From contig SADC01000197.1 in assembly GCA_004194705.1 (NCBI GenBank), positions 94,913 through 158,912 of the forward strand: a stretch of DNA of 64,000 nt. Direction: 5' to 3'. Both the position numbers and the translations under genes were made by a program. This document shows, in pieces, positions 10,264 through 22,364 of the stretch (positions are counted from its first letter, which is position 1; each line of letters opens with the position of its first letter). The notes beneath the pieces were generated by a model. That model saw nothing but the letters and a program-made list of their open reading frames with translations, was not told where the DNA came from and did not search any database. This stretch comes from Ditylenchus dipsaci (taxonomy: Eukaryota; Nematoda; Chromadorea; Rhabditida; Anguinidae).

Positions 10264-11442
10264 CAGTGTTGTTCCAGCGCCGGATCGGCGCCGGCGCCAG
10301 CGCCGGCGCCGACCCTTTCTGAGAAAAGGCCCCAGCGCCAGCGCCGAGCGCCTCCATTAAAAAATTTTGGCTCCGGCGCCAGCGCCGGCGCCGACCTCTT
10401 TTGAAAAAATGCCCCAGCGCCGGCGCCAGCGCCGGCGTTCATGGCAGCGCCGGCGCCGGCTTGATAATTTTGCTTTTGCTGTAAATTTCATGAAAAATTC
10501 CTATTTTTTTCGACAGTATGTTTTTTACAGTGAAAGCGATAATAATTATTTGCTATCTATATCGATATATTTCCTGTATTAGTTCCTCATGATGAGTGAA
10601 TTTTGAAATACAGGGTGTTTTAAAAAATCCGCAGAATTTGAGATGGCTATAACCTTTTTCTAGAACAAATTTCTGTTTCACTAATCGTTTTCTCTTGACG
10701 GGCAATTTCGTTATGAAATTATGAAAATTATGATTTTCGCTTGGTCCCCTGTTGTTTCGGGTTTTAGCCATCTAGGAGCCACCCACAGACCAGGACCACA
10801 AAGGGACCAAGCGAAAACCGTATTTTGACATTATACACCAAATGAATTGCCCGTCAAGGAAAAATGGTTGAAGGAAACAGAAATTAGAAATTCGGTCGCG
10901 AAAACAAGTTATGACCATTTAAAATCCTGTGGATTTCTCGAAACACCCTGTATTTTCCTTATGCTGAGCAATAAGTCCAGATAGGTGGAGTTATTAGAGA
11001 AATGGAAGTTCATGAAAGGAATGGGTAATCCATATTAGTCTTTGTGAAAATAAAAGTTGTGTGAATTACTTTTTTACAAATAGCATAGTATACCCTGGTT
11101 ATGTTACAAAAATAAACTAAAAAATTAAAGAAAATAAATAAAATATTTAAAGAAATGAAAGAAATTGCAGCACAAAACTTCTGATAATTTAATTTAAAAT
11201 TAAGAATAATTGTCTTACTCAATTTTAGGCTGTTAAATTTTAGAAACAGCGCCGGCGCCATAATCGTTCAAAAACAGCGCCGGGGCCAGCGCCGGGACGA
11301 AAATTTTTAGCGCCGGCGCCAGCGCCGGCGCCGACCAAAATTTTTCATTGGCCCCAGCGCCGGCGCCGAGCGCCGGCCCGGCGCTGTTTTTTCCCGGGGC
11401 AGCGCCGGCGCCGGCGCTAGCGCCGGCGCCGGAACAACACTG
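10264..11442. mobile_element. hAT-like foldback with GGCGCC satellite arms
   Basis: Perfect 8-bp duplications CTCATCGT lie at 10256-10263 and 11443-11450. The ends are CAGTGTTGTTCC and its inverse. The arms (10276-10461 and 11249-11432) are dense arrays of GCGCCGGCGCCA-type units, far more GC-rich than the surroundings. A second foldback (10612-10952) with ends ACAGGGTGTTT is nested inside. The Ala/Gly/Pro-rich open frames over the arrays are artefacts of the repeat. Confidence 0.8.
10612..10952. mobile_element. Nested foldback MITE (ACAGGGTGTTT ends)
   Basis: The arms 10612-10750 and 10798-10952 are inverted copies that share AACAGAAATT-like, TGACGGGCAATT and TTTTCGCTTGGTCCC blocks. It lies between the two GGCGCC arms of the larger element. 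No coding sequence. Confidence 0.65.
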
Positions 11443-11480
11443 CTCATCGTACGTTACGCAGAAGCGTACCATTGTACCTG

Positions 11481-11792
11481 ATGGCTCGTTCAAAAACCCG
11501 GAGTTGGATTATTCGGCATCGTGAACACACTTTACTCCAACTCCGACGCCAACTCCGACTCCAACGTGTTTACGAAGTCGGAGTTGGAGTATCTCTGATT
11601 AGTGAACACCTTTATGCCGGCAATCGAGCTGAACAATCAAGAAGTTTGAAAAATAAAAAGTTTTGGCAAAAAACGCGCTCACCCAACTTCGTGAACTCCA
11701 ACTTCGTGAAAATCTTGGAGTTGGAGTATTTTGCATCGTGAACACCCCTTACTCCAACTCCGACTCCAAATCCGGCTTTCTGAACGAGCCAT
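11481..11792. mobile_element. Foldback MITE with CTCCAACTCCGA satellite arms
   Basis: Ends ATGGCTCGTTCA and its inverse. The arms are runs of CAACTCCGACTC-type units interleaved with CATCGTGAACAC. The end motif is shared with 2540-2964, but the satellite differs. A related array with the same CGGAGTCGGAGT core is at 47140-47262. No target duplication is obvious. Confidence 0.65.
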
Positions 11793-11883
11793 AAAGCCTC
11801 ATAAGCTTCTCGGTACATAATTTTAGATTCTGTAAAAATTGTTTTGACAATGTTTTGAAAGGAAAGCCTGCACTCGTTTGTCT

Positions 11884-12064
11884 ATGATTCAGCCAGATGT
11901 TGTTGCGGGAGTTCAGCTTGATCCGGGTGCAGTGAGCAGCTCCGAGGAGATGGCCAGAGAATTTATCCAGTTGGTTGAAGTAAGTTCATTTCACTTTCTT
12001 ACTTTGGCTAAAAGTTTATCTTTTTCAGGAGATCCGTGTCAGAGTGCTTCGTCAATTGCCTTGA
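11884..12064 (+). CDS. Short two-exon gene model, function unknown
   Basis: ATG at 11884; exon 1 to 11979 ends GAAG|GTAAGT-like; exon 2 from 12029 follows TTTTTCAG and stops at 12064. The 43-residue product (MIQPDVVAGVQLDPGAVSSS, then an amphipathic helix EEMAREFIQLVEEIRVRV) looks coding by composition and splice signals. It may be a complete microprotein or the 5' end of a longer gene with a broken frame. I do not recognise it. Confidence 0.35.
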
Positions 12065-12520
12065 AGCATTTATTTGACATCTCCTCTCGCTGCGCGACTT
12101 TGTTGCTTTTGTTGTTTTTAAAACCCCTGTAGATGGCCCTGGCGGGCATCCATCCAAACACAACTCCCCTCTTCCTTTTCCCTCCCACACAATTCTTTGA
12201 CTTCCTTTTCCCTTCCTTGTCGCTTATCATACAACTTGCACTGTTATTTAGCCAATTAAATAATCCACATAGAGAATGCAGTAGTTGAAGGAGTGCTTTT
12301 GGATTTTGGTATTTGCTTGATCGGTATGAACCTTCTGGAAAACGGTTTTGCTAATTTACGTTGTTTTAGAAACCCTCTATTCCACATCTGACAGGAGCTC
12401 TATGAAAAATGGTCTTTACTAATTTATGGTTACTGTTTCAGAAAAATTCTACTCTAGATCTTGCTTTAATTTCAACCCGCTCACTTCACAACAACTGCCA
12501 TTTGGTGCAGAATTAAGTGA

Positions 12521-12733
12521 ATGGAAGACTTAAGCATGTGTAATTCCTTTCCGAGCAACTCATTGGGAAATCTACAATGGCAATCGCTGTTGTGTGTAAG
12601 TTTTTTTACGATTTATCTGGGTGAAATAACAAATAATTTGCAGCCCACTCTTTTCGAACTGTTCACATCTCCACCGCTAAGATACTACGGGAATGAACCA
12701 ACCAACAACAAAGCCCATTTCACATTCACCTAG
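12521..12733 (+). CDS. Two-exon 3' gene fragment, function unknown
   Basis: Exon 12521-12595 (MEDLSMCNSFPSNSLGNLQW) has a TGT|GTAAGT donor. Exon 12644-12733 follows AATTTGCAG and reads PTLFELFTSPPLRYYGNEPT, then ends in HFTFT and a stop. The acceptor, donor and shared phase make it plausible. The first exon may extend upstream. It may belong with the model at 11884-12064, but I cannot show that. Confidence 0.3.
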   Translation: MEDLSMCNSFPSNSLGNLQWQSLLCVSFFTIYLGEITNNLQPTLFELFTSPPLRYYGNEPTNNKAHFTFT

Positions 12734-12739
12734 AAAAAC

Positions 12740-13700
12740 AACCCTAGGAAGTCGAGGACTGTAAGGCTGCAGAGGGCGGAAAAACACCCTGTCAATTGTT
12801 GCTAGAGTAAGAGTCGGACCTCATTTCGAACTCGATTATCCAAAATTCTACAATTGAAAAATTAAGATTTCGTTTTCTTAATCATAATTAAAAGAAAAAA
12901 GATACAAAAATAATAATAATAATAAATTAGAAAACCTCAAAATAAAGTTTTAAAATAGAAATAAATATAATACTATTAACAATTTCCTACACATTATTTT
13001 TACGATGCTAAGTTGCTTCAACAATACCAGCTAATAGTAAGCCGACCATACTTTTTCAACTAGTAATAAGCAAATGATAATAATAAGTATAAGCAATGAA
13101 GATTATTTGCAGCAGTTGTATAGATTATTATAATAAACAAGCCAATTCTTTTGTTGTAATCCTTCATTTTTGTTACTTGTAAAAACAAATGGTCATGTAT
13201 TATATCTGAAAGTATATTGTATACTATTTCATTTTGGGGACAATCCATCAACCTTCAGTAACTAAATTTACCTTAATTTTGTATAAAATTGTTAAATAAA
13301 AGCAAAATAAATATTTTTTGAGACTTTTAAAGGTAAACAAAAGTAAAAAAAAACTCAAAAATTCAAAGAAATTGCCTTGGTCTAAGAAATTGTATGTTTA
13401 GAAATTGTACAATAGTCGTTAAAAGAGTTTGACTGAGCCTAAGACCTAAATGTCGCTTGACCAGCTTTAGTGGCTGGGCAAATATGGCTGAGTTGATGGT
13501 CTTTTCATTTGTCTTCAACCCACTTACAACAAACATGACTATAAACCAGTCAGAGGTAAAATATCCAACCTCTCCTTTCTTTTCTAAAAGGGTGGTCCAG
13601 CCCTCGAAATTTTCGAGATCTCGGCTCGGCTCAAGGCTCGAAAGCCTAAAAATCGAGCCGAACTCGTTGCCTTACAAATTAGAAATTTTTATTAGCTATC
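12740..13700. other. AT-rich intergenic, no gene seen
   Basis: Very AT-rich (12900-13420 especially). At 13600-13665 there is a short GCTCGGCTCAAGGCTCGAAA repeat that resembles one arm of the satellite-foldback class; no opposing arm was found. Nothing else to report. Confidence 0.4.
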
Positions 13701-13740
13701 CAATTAAAAATGGAGCATAAACATAACGATAATAGCTTCA

Positions 13741-14141
13741 TTAATTTGGGGCACTCTGCAAGGGGCTTGATAGACTAGAGGAATTGGCTAGCTGTTTCAA
13801 CACTGGCTTCTTGAACATAGGCATGCTTTTTTCGGTCTTTTCTTGGATCTAAAAATCATAGGTTATAAATCAGATCAGCTTTTTCTGAAGCAAGTGATCA
13901 AAATACCTTCATAATAGGACCTTGACCACCAGAATAGCCTACTAGACTAGATGTTGTGGAAGATGATCCACTTGTTTTTTTCTTGAACATTTCCATTTGA
14001 TGGGCAGTAGAACTGAATTTTCAGAAATTCAAATTTTCAAAAAAAATTTAGTCTCGTCAAACACCACCAACCTTCCAGTGGAGCAAGTGGTTGACTGGAA
14101 CTTGCCCGTCGTTTCATTCATCTTTGTCCACGTGAATCCCT
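13741..14141 (-). CDS. 3' exons of a Ser/Thr-rich protein gene, family unknown
   Basis: Three exons with clean splice sites and compatible phase: 14072-14141 (GFTWTKMNETTGKFQ), 13907-14012 (HQMEMFKKKTSGSSSTTSSL) and 13741-13848 (KTEKSMPMFKKPVLKQLANS, ending SAPN and a stop). A MxMFKK motif appears twice. The 5' part is not identified. The sequence looks like a disordered C-terminal tail. I do not recognise the family. Confidence 0.5.
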
Positions 14142-14152
14142 CTAAAAAATCA

Positions 14153-14350
14153 TCATAAAAGTATAAACAGTAGGACGAATAACATATATAGCGAAGGGCA
14201 TGAGATGTATAAACAAAACATCCTTGTGGCGCTGTAGCAGAAACACAGCCATACCAGCAGGCTATTTAAAAGGATAATTGAGAAAGCGATACTGTTCCGC
14301 AAGGTCTTCAGACCACTAGCAACCTCTGCTTGCTCTGTTGTCGTTAACAA
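14153..14350 (-). CDS. Membrane-protein exon candidate upstream of the Ser-rich exons
   Basis: A reverse frame reads LTTTEQAEVASGLKTLRNSI followed by a hydrophobic segment (AFSIILLNSLLVWLCF). The LRNSIAF...N spacing resembles the conserved region before a late membrane segment in animal chitin synthases, but the match is short. Phase does not join simply to the exon at 14072-14141. It could be an exon of the same gene or an unrelated remnant. Confidence 0.25.
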   Translation of the reverse strand: MLTTTEQAEVASGLKTLRNSIAFSIILLNSLLVWLCFCYSATRMFCLYISCPSLYMLFVLLFILL

Positions 14351-14806
14351 AAGCTCTGTTGTCGTTGACAGGTCTTGTCAGGACAGAATAAATATTTCAA
14401 ATGGCCGCAAGTCGGGGAAGCTATGGTTTTAGGAAACAAAATTGTCAAAGGCTAGAGTGTTTAGAACGGTTGGATTAACCGACTGGCCCTGGGTTATAAT
14501 ATTACTTAGTTTTCCAATACAGTTTTAACTTGATAAAATGTCATAGTTAATATTATTTGATAATTATATTAATTTAAATTCAATAATTATGTTACAACAT
14601 TGATCACTCTGAACAGCTTTGTTTTGTACACACCTGTTTCAAAAAGTTTGTCTTTTAAGGTTTGTCGCTTATATTGTGGTCAAAATAGTGAAAAAAAGTA
14701 TTTAATTTTTAGCTTTCATACTAAATTTGCAGAAAATGTACAAATCAGATTGCAGATTCTGATTCTACATAAAAAAGGTCCTTGAATTATATTCCTTGTT
14801 TTTCTA

Positions 14807-15488
14807 TCAGGTTGTTCGATAAGTTCGTAGCATTTTTTCAAAGCCTTATTTCTCAATAATGTTGCAACCTTATCTCTCTTTTAAAATACTATTTTGTAGC
14901 CCTGCATTTCTTCTTGCAAATGGCATATTGATTTTAGCTTTATTATTTTGGATAAGTCACCATTTGGCTCCAAAAGCTTGTCAGGTCATTTTGAGAAGTT
15001 GACCAGCGTTTTCATCACTTTAACGGGTCAAATGTTTTATTGAATTCTAACGTTACGGCAAATTTTATCACTTTGTTTTAGCGCAGCTTAAGAGCTACAT
15101 GATCCATTTTACAGAATAATTTTTGGAAATCTGAGTGTTGAGATATGGTCTTTTGAAAAAACCAGTTTCTTGAAAAAACGACCAAAATTCAAAAAATTGG
15201 GAAAATTTGGATTTTGGCCATTTTTTGTTTATTTCAAAAAGCCATATCTCAACACTCAGATTTCCAAAAATTATTCTGTAAAATGGATCGTGTAGCTCTC
15301 GAGCTGCGCTACAACATGACGTTGTTAATAAACAAACAAGGGCTACTAAATAGAATTTTAAAAAGAGAGATAAGGTTGCAACATTATTGAGAAATAAGGC
15401 TTTGAAAAAACTAGGGTTGTCGAGTACTCGAAATTTTGAGTACTCGACAACCCTAGAAAAAACGCTACGAACTTATCGAACAACCTGA
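14807..15488. mobile_element. Mariner-type foldback MITE, TA duplication
   Basis: TIRs TCAGGTTGTTCGATAAGTTC and the inverse are flanked by TA (14805-14806, 15489-15490). The arms contain ATTTCTCAATAATGTTGCAA and complements. A second perfect palindrome (TAGGGTTGTCGAGTACTCGA, 15410-15458) sits just inside the right end. The TIR resembles mariner ends (TTAGGTTG-like). Copy of the same repeat family is in the intron at 8088-8540. Confidence 0.7.
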
Positions 15489-15748
15489 TAAAACACATTG
15501 AAATATTAAAATTTAAAACAGAGTTGCACACATGTCAATCACTGTATAAAGATTTCACTTTCTATGCGAAAATAACTGCATGCATGTATGCAACAATTTA
15601 CTGCCTTGTTTGACCCACAAACTTGCTACTACTCTGTTTGAGTAGTGAAAGGGAATGGAAAATGTATTCCTCCAAAAATCATTTTCTTGGAGTTTTAATT
15701 ACCCTTTCTGAGTTCGGGTTACCTCATTCTGAGAGTTTTAAAACAAAC

Positions 15749-18700
15749 ATGGAGCGAGATACTTTCTCTTTTTTATTCTTTCTTCTGCTAGTTGCTTGTG
15801 TAGTCAAGGGTAGGGTTGATTTTTATGATCTTTTTAAAATATTTATTAATATACAGCTCAAATTCGGGTTTCCTCCGATCTGGACTGCAACTTCTCATCC
15901 CACTGCCGTTGGAGTAATGGCTCAATGGCAGGCTCAACGCTGCCCGAAAATATAGGATGGGGATTGATCGGTGACGCCCAAGCTGATGATAGATTCCCTC
16001 TGTCCGATGGAAAAGCTGGTAGAGAAATTTTAAAATGAGGTCCGGTATTGGGGTGCCTTTAACATAAGTATTTTTGGAACCAGTGTAATTAGAGGCGGGG
16101 ATGCCAAAAAATATTAGTCAGAAAAATAAAAAGGTACATTAAATATACTACAAGCTGAATGCCTGACAATTTCCTAATTAATTATCTCAATAAATATATA
16201 CATAATTTAGATACCGTATTTCCTCTAATATAACCACCGGTGGGTTTATTTTTCAAACCCCTTCTGAGGGGTGGGTTTATTAAAGTCATTTTGAGATTTT
16301 TGTGGCTTCAACCAAAATCCAAAAGCGGAATCGGTAGAGCTCGTGGGAACTAAGAAAACGCAAAAAACAGCTTTGCAGAATATTTACTCTGTTCCGAGAT
16401 ACAGACACTGGAAGTTGAGGGGGTGGGTTTATTAGAGCGGGTGGTTATATTAGAGGAAATACGGTAGCCTTTGTTTGGTAAATAAGTTAAAGAAAACATT
16501 TGATTTTCAAACTTACTGATCTATGTGGAAGGCGAGACGATTATATATATATGAGGTTATCGGGAAATTTTCGCGTAGGAATTTAGACCTCTCACCGATA
16601 CTAGTTCCATATTTTTTATTTTGAAAAAGGGGAATTGCTGTAGTTGTTTTACCCCGTCAAATTTTTTAATTGAGCGCAAAGATTTGACGGTTTAAATAAC
16701 TTTTTAAAATTTTAAATTCCCGGGCAGCACCTCTTATTAGCGCGGGCATGCCCCTTTAAAGGAGGGCAGAGGGGGGGGAATATTGACTAGAAAATGGGAT
16801 TTTTCTAACCTCAGTTAATTTTATTTTTCTTTTTAGCCTTTCTTTTTAACTATTAAATCATTTCTAGAGCCGCGTTATATCAAGTATCACGTAACATCGA
16901 GACTTGACTGTATGCGTATTTAGCGGATCGATAATTATGTATATATATCTCAAGTTTTTAGAATAAAAACGCATACTACCTCGAGTAGATGCGAAAACAG
17001 GCGAAAATCGGATTTGCTACAAAAAGAGTAAATTTGTCACAAAAAATTAAATTAGACACAGAATTTTTTTTGCCACAAAAGAGTAAATTTGCTACAGAAA
17101 AATGATTAATCTTTAATTTATTACTTATTAGTTGGAGTTGTGGAAACTCTTTACCTTAGACATGATACCGAGAATTTATAAGAACAAATTCACACTCCGT
17201 CCCACCAATTTGAATCCGGCAAATTTTCATTGAAACTCGTGGATATGACCCTTTAAAGTAAAATTTTAGAAGCATAATTTAGAAAACACATTTGCTTTCA
17301 CATCAGCCCCAGGTGGTAGACATGAAATTTGGCTGGTGTCCGATGTTATTGGCTGTCAATTGGGTGGAGCTCGTCTCAAGTTCTGGTACTACTTTACTGG
17401 AAAAAATGGCAAGTTGGATGTGTGCACGAGGTTTCCGCCAGGCACTCTGGACATGAGCAAGATTCATTGTTATGAACCAGCTTCCAATTCCAGGCTCAGC
17501 AATGGACTCTGGCTAGTGGGTTTTATTTCCAATGCACATTTTACTTTTTGAATACGACAATAATTTATTCTTTTACCGATAAACTCACCAACAGAACTTA
17601 GATTCACATTCTGCTTTTTTCTCAAAAGTTTTCAGGTTTGCTACTTCCCCAATGTCACAATCGATGGAGGTATATCTTAGAAAAAGTTATCACACAAATA
17701 TCAGAACTCATCTTTCGGCCAAAATTTTTCTGAGAATTTTAATTTTTGAACTTTTGCATTGAAATTATTTCATATCTAATGTCAAAATTACGATTCTCGC
17801 TCAGCCACTGGCTGTGGTTTATGGTGAATTGTCTATTATGGTGCTGCACTGATCATTTTTAAACACCTCGAAAATCCGAGAATTTTCGGGTCAGGTTCTC
17901 AACCAAAATATGAAAATGGAAGCTGTAGCGCTCGAGTTTAGAAAACGCAAAAAACAACCAAAAAAAAATTAAACATAATCGCCCAGAGTAACTTTACATT
18001 TTAAAAATAAGCTATTGTAAGTTTATGTGTTATTGTCTAGATTCTTATAAAAGCTACATTTGAATCACCAAATGACCTCATTGCCATCGATGATATTACT
18101 TATGAAGCCATTCTTTGCGGTATTTTGTAACATTATTATTATTTCTCAAAATATTTCATTCTTAGAAAGCGTATCCAGTGGAATGGCCCAAGGAGCTGGA
18201 GGAAAAATAGACCAAGTGTTGGGAGATGAAACATACACCATACAACAGATCATGTCTTCTATAGACGATAGAAAGTTGAATGTGCACAAGACACCGTCTT
18301 CACTGCTTAAGGTGAATAATTTTAACAAATTTGTTAGGCTGAATTTCGATATAAGGGAAAAAACCTCACACACACAGTTTGGGTGAGCAAATAAAAAATC
18401 AAACTTTTTAAAACTTCATTTACACAAAAACCCCAGAGAATTCGATAAAGACTTTGATTCCTGTCGCATACCTATATAACACGCCTCCAGATAAATTTTT
18501 TAATTTCTTTCTGACTCAAGATAAGTGTTTCCAATTTTGACAGTGACACTGACAATGACAGTGACATCAAAATGACAGTGACACTCGATTAAATACTCGA
18601 GTGTCACTGTCATTCTGAAGTCACTGTCATTGTCAGTGTTAAAATTGGAAACACTGCTCATGATGAACACTCATTCTTACTTCTGCGAGAAATTCTGCAG

Positions 18701-20434
18701 TTATTCATCCGGTTCTCAATGAGTGAGTTTCACCTGAGTCAGCATGTATACCTTGGAACGAAAACTACTAAAAAAATAACGTCAAAAGTTAGCGAAAAAA
18801 AAGTTTAGTCGGAGACGTTTTATATCACCAGATTCTTCAAAACTGTTCAAAAATGATCCTGCCAGTGGAATAATATAATAGAAACACTGTCTAAATATGA
18901 CCATTTATATATTTTGTGATTCAGGAGTTTTCAAATGTTCGCTCTGCTCCTACACCAACTTCTCTTCACAACTCCAAATACCAAGCACAATATTCCAACG
19001 GCGAGATCAGCTCCAACTGTGGGCTTGACTGTGACTTTGACACCAATGTAGCCGTTATTTTATTTTATTTTTATTATTTTATTTAAATGATAACAAATTT
19101 TTACAATTCTCAGCACTTATGCAACTACCAATCACTAGAAAAAGAAGGTACTTCTCAAAAAGCTTGGACTCTATCTAATAGACCAGTCTCCAATCCTTTA
19201 ACTGGCATTCAACAAGATAGTAGAGGCAAAGGTATAATTAACAACAAAAATTACTTTCTAATATTTTGCTCCCACCTTCACAGGTGGTTACTTTGCATAT
19301 GCTGGCAACTCCAACAATGCTGAACACATATTTGTGCTCAAATCTAATAAAAAGCTCATCCAATCCCTAGGATCCAACAATACAACCCTTCATTTCGACT
19401 ATTACTTGGCTGGTGTTAGAGGGCGACTGCTGGTTTGCTTTGCAACACATGACCAGGAAGATGACCTCGACATTTCTTCAATAATAGCTGCTGGCGCAAG
19501 ACTTTGTCACTTCGAGCAGAATGGAGTGCACATGAGGACTGACTCCAGACAGTGGAAGACTGCTTCTGTAGTTCTGCCTGAAAGCGTTCAACAAGTCAGT
19601 TTGGTTTAGATTTTTGATTTAGATCAAGCCTCACATGTCAGAGTTTACAAATATCGAAAGTTTTGGTTTTGTAGACAAGAGAAGACAGCCAGCTTGTTTA
19701 GTATGGTCTCATTGTTAATCCAATATGTGGCTTTTGGTAAAATTAGTTGAGATCCCGGGTCCTTAGCCAAATGAGTTAAGGCACGTGCAAAATAAGTGTC
19801 GACCTAAGCGTTATTTCATTAAGGGTTACAAAAAAAATTCCGTTGAATTTTTTTTCTGTTGGTATCTTGTAGCTAAGGTGCGGTGCATCTGATTGAAATT
19901 TTCAATTTGAAAAATGTTGAATACGATGTTTAGGTCCGCACTCAGGTTGAAACTGGGTCTACACTCGACCCAGAAGCATTTTTATCCATTATTTTTCAAT
20001 CAGATGTAGCTTGTTTATGTCTCATTTTGAAGCTTTGAATTTTAGCTATAAGATGGTAATAACACCATGAAAATTCAAAAGAGAAAAAATTGCGGCTCTT
20101 CTGCTATTAAAACTGTCGACACTTGAATAGACACTTACTAACGATAAAAAACACTAGTATAAGGTATTAAAAAACCTCGTTAAAAATGTCTTGCTTCCCT
20201 TGTGGTTTTTCAGTAAGTTTTATTTTGCAGATCTTGTTCATAGCTGACAACTTGCCCAAAAATTACATTATCGGATTGGACGAAATTCACTTGATGGACA
20301 AGTATGGAAGAATCCCAGCCAGTTGTGTTTCAACAAGAAGCGTTAGCAGTAGCACTCCTCCACATCCATCAATGTGGAAGATTATTTCCAGTGAACTTCT
20401 CTTCCAACTCAAAATTGTTCTTCTCTTAATGTAA
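15749..20434 (+). CDS. Two-MAM-domain secreted or GPI-anchored surface protein
   Basis: Ten exons in phase: 15749-15809, 15857-16018, 17307-17515, 17637-17670, 18054-18119, 18166-18311, 18925-19047, 19114-19231, 19284-19594, 20231-20434. A signal peptide (MERDTFSFLFFLLLVACVVK) is followed by two MAM modules. The first starts LDCNFSSHCRW and ends DLIAIDDITYEAILC. The second starts CGLDCDFDTN and ends GLDEIHL. Both keep the Cys pattern and the final (I/L)D(D/E)I signature. Between them lies a Ser/Gln-containing linker (exon 6). The C-terminus is a Ser-rich stretch and a hydrophobic tail (ELLFQLKIVLLLM), consistent with a GPI signal. MAM domains mediate adhesion at the cell surface; the partner is unknown. 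No frame break, unlike the neighbours. AATAAA follows at about 20452. Introns hold MITEs (16214-16464, 18523-18656). Confidence 0.85.
16214..16464. mobile_element. CCGTATTTCCTCTAATA MITE in an intron
   Basis: Ends CCGTATTTCCTCTAATATAA and the inverse TTATATTAGAGGAAATACGG with TA on both sides. Internal GGTGGGTTTATT appears in both orientations. It lies in intron 2 of the MAM gene. Confidence 0.7.
18523..18656. mobile_element. Tiny hAT-like foldback with GACAGTGACACT satellite
   Basis: 134 bp. The right end reads CAGTGTTTCCAATTTT inward; the left end is the same except A for the first C. Flanks CTCAAGAT and CTCATGAT form an 8-bp duplication with one mismatch. The interior is an inverted array of GACAGTGACACTGACAATGA units. 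It lies in an intron of the MAM gene. Confidence 0.75.
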
Positions 20435-20876
20435 ATGGATATAAAAGTTGAATAAAGTGGCTGACGTGCAGCTTAAGCTCTTCAGCAACCTAAGCTCATT
20501 TACAAACACACAGCTCCTGTGTCTTTGTTGTGAGTCAGCCGCCAAGCAACCCAACCCTGTTTGTTTGTTCACTCAAAAACAAGCTGCTCCACCCCAGAAT
20601 AGTTGTTTTCAATCAGAAATTCACCAGTAGGTAAAGCGATCGCCTTCATTTAGCTTGATTAAGGTTGGGAGAGGGGATATCCATTTTATTTGTCTTATTT
20701 TGTGTAATTTTAACTTCTTCGAAGTTTAAGCATCCAATTCTCAAGTCTGTGTCATTCTAAAAGAATTTGTTTCACATTTAGTTCTGCAAAAAAATTAATG
20801 TGCTTTAAATAGTGGGCTTCATATCGAAATTTGTTTGCCGCAAATAATCTGAATTTTGCCGCAAATTGAGAAAAAA

Positions 20877-21787
20877 CGGCCTGGTGACCGATGAGGGCTA
20901 ACAAGTGCGGATTTTTCTTTTCAGACTGTCGAATTATCAATTTGACATTTGCGACCGGTTATGTGCTAGTCGGCATTACCACTGCGGCATTTGCAGGTAT
21001 AACTTTTGCAGATGCGACATATGCAGTCTAACATTTGCGACTTAAAATTTCCATTACGACATTTACGGTGCGACACTAACAGATGTAACATTTCACAGCT
21101 TAATATTTGTGGATTGTATTTCATAGAGTATACATTCACAAAAGTTATATTCACACGTTGACATTTAGAAACGCGATAATCGCAGACTGAAAATCGCAGA
21201 CGCGACATTTTCAGACCGACATCCACAGACGTGACATTTGCAGACTAATGTTTGTCGCAGTAACGGGAAACTGATTGTTATTTGATGTAAATAACAACAT
21301 AAAGGTGGAAACCAATGTCAAAAGGTGACCGAAAATGCCCTTCTTCCCTGTAAAAGAACAAATGTCAGTCTGCAAATGTCGAGTCTGCGGATGTCGCATC
21401 TGCGAGTGTCCAGTTTGCAAATGTCAGTCTGGGAATGTCGCATCTGTAAATGTGGGTTTGACAATTTTGTTTTCTAAATGTTGCTTTCTCAAATAATTAG
21501 TCTGTTATTGTCAGCCTACAAATTTAGAGACTGCAATTGTCGATCTACATTTGTCTGATCAGCGGTGTCTGAACATGTCTAGTTGAGAAATGTTGAAACT
21601 GTTAATGTCGAGACGTCAATGACAGTAATTTACTATCTATATGTAATTTTCCGCGTGCATCTGACGAGATGCATACGAGGGGGTTCAATAGTCTAACGGC
21701 AAAATTCTAGAAGCAAAAGTATCAAATGCTGCAATAAATCTTCAAATGTCTTGTCTGCCTTTTTAGCTCTCATTTGTCACCAGGCCG
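20877..21787. mobile_element. Foldback with GCAGACNNNACATTTGC satellite
   Basis: Ends CGGCCTGGTGAC and the inverse GTCACCAGGCCG. Both arms carry many copies of a unit of 15-17 bp built on ACATTTGCAGAC/GTCTGCAAATGT (20940-21250 and 21350-21770). About 900 bp overall. Short open frames rich in Cys and Arg over the array are repeat artefacts. Confidence 0.65.
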
Positions 21788-22364
21788 AAAAACAACTTTT
21801 TTAAATAAAAACAAAAGAAAAAATTTGGCGCCAAATTTCACTTTTTACGGCAAAAGTACGACATGCTTTTAAAAATCGTGCATAAATTTTTAAGTTTTCC
21901 TACAAGTTTTTTTTATAAATTCACTGTTTTATGTGGCTAAATAAGCATTTTCCTTAGATTTACAGTTGACCGTCTATTTAGCATCTTCCTCGGGACCTAT
22001 CCAATCGAGACGCTATAGGAAACAACTTTTGGCTCAGGTTGCCTAATTTTAAGGTAAAATCAACCAAACTGGTACTACCAAACCTATATGCAATAAATAG
22101 GGTTGCTATATAGAGACACCTTTCTGCTAATGGTTATAAATTTTTTCGATAATAATAATAATAATTTGAAAAAAAACTTGACCTACAAGTTTCAGAGCTG
22201 GATATCTTATTTCATAATTTTCAACCATTTAATTTTTAAATGTGCATGATACCCTTTTGCAAGTGCTGGAGACCTTCCTCTTGCTATGCTAGACAGACTA
22301 TATCTGCTGTGTGAGCTAAAGAAATGGATGTGGTGAGGTGCTTGAGCCAAGGGTCTTCTTGATG

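Noticed and set aside
10264..11442. Ala/Gly/Pro-rich proteins encoded by GC-rich DNA, or a CpG island promoter
   Set aside because: The GC-rich blocks are inverted satellite arms bounded by an 8-bp duplication, so they are transposon ends.
14153..14350. Confident chitin synthase call
   Set aside because: Only a short LRN...N pattern before a membrane segment is seen, without any catalytic motif; kept as a low-confidence exon candidate.
18146..18373. Minus-strand gene opposite a MAM-gene exon
   Set aside because: It is a shadow of plus-strand exon 6 (18166-18311), which has proper splice sites and phase.
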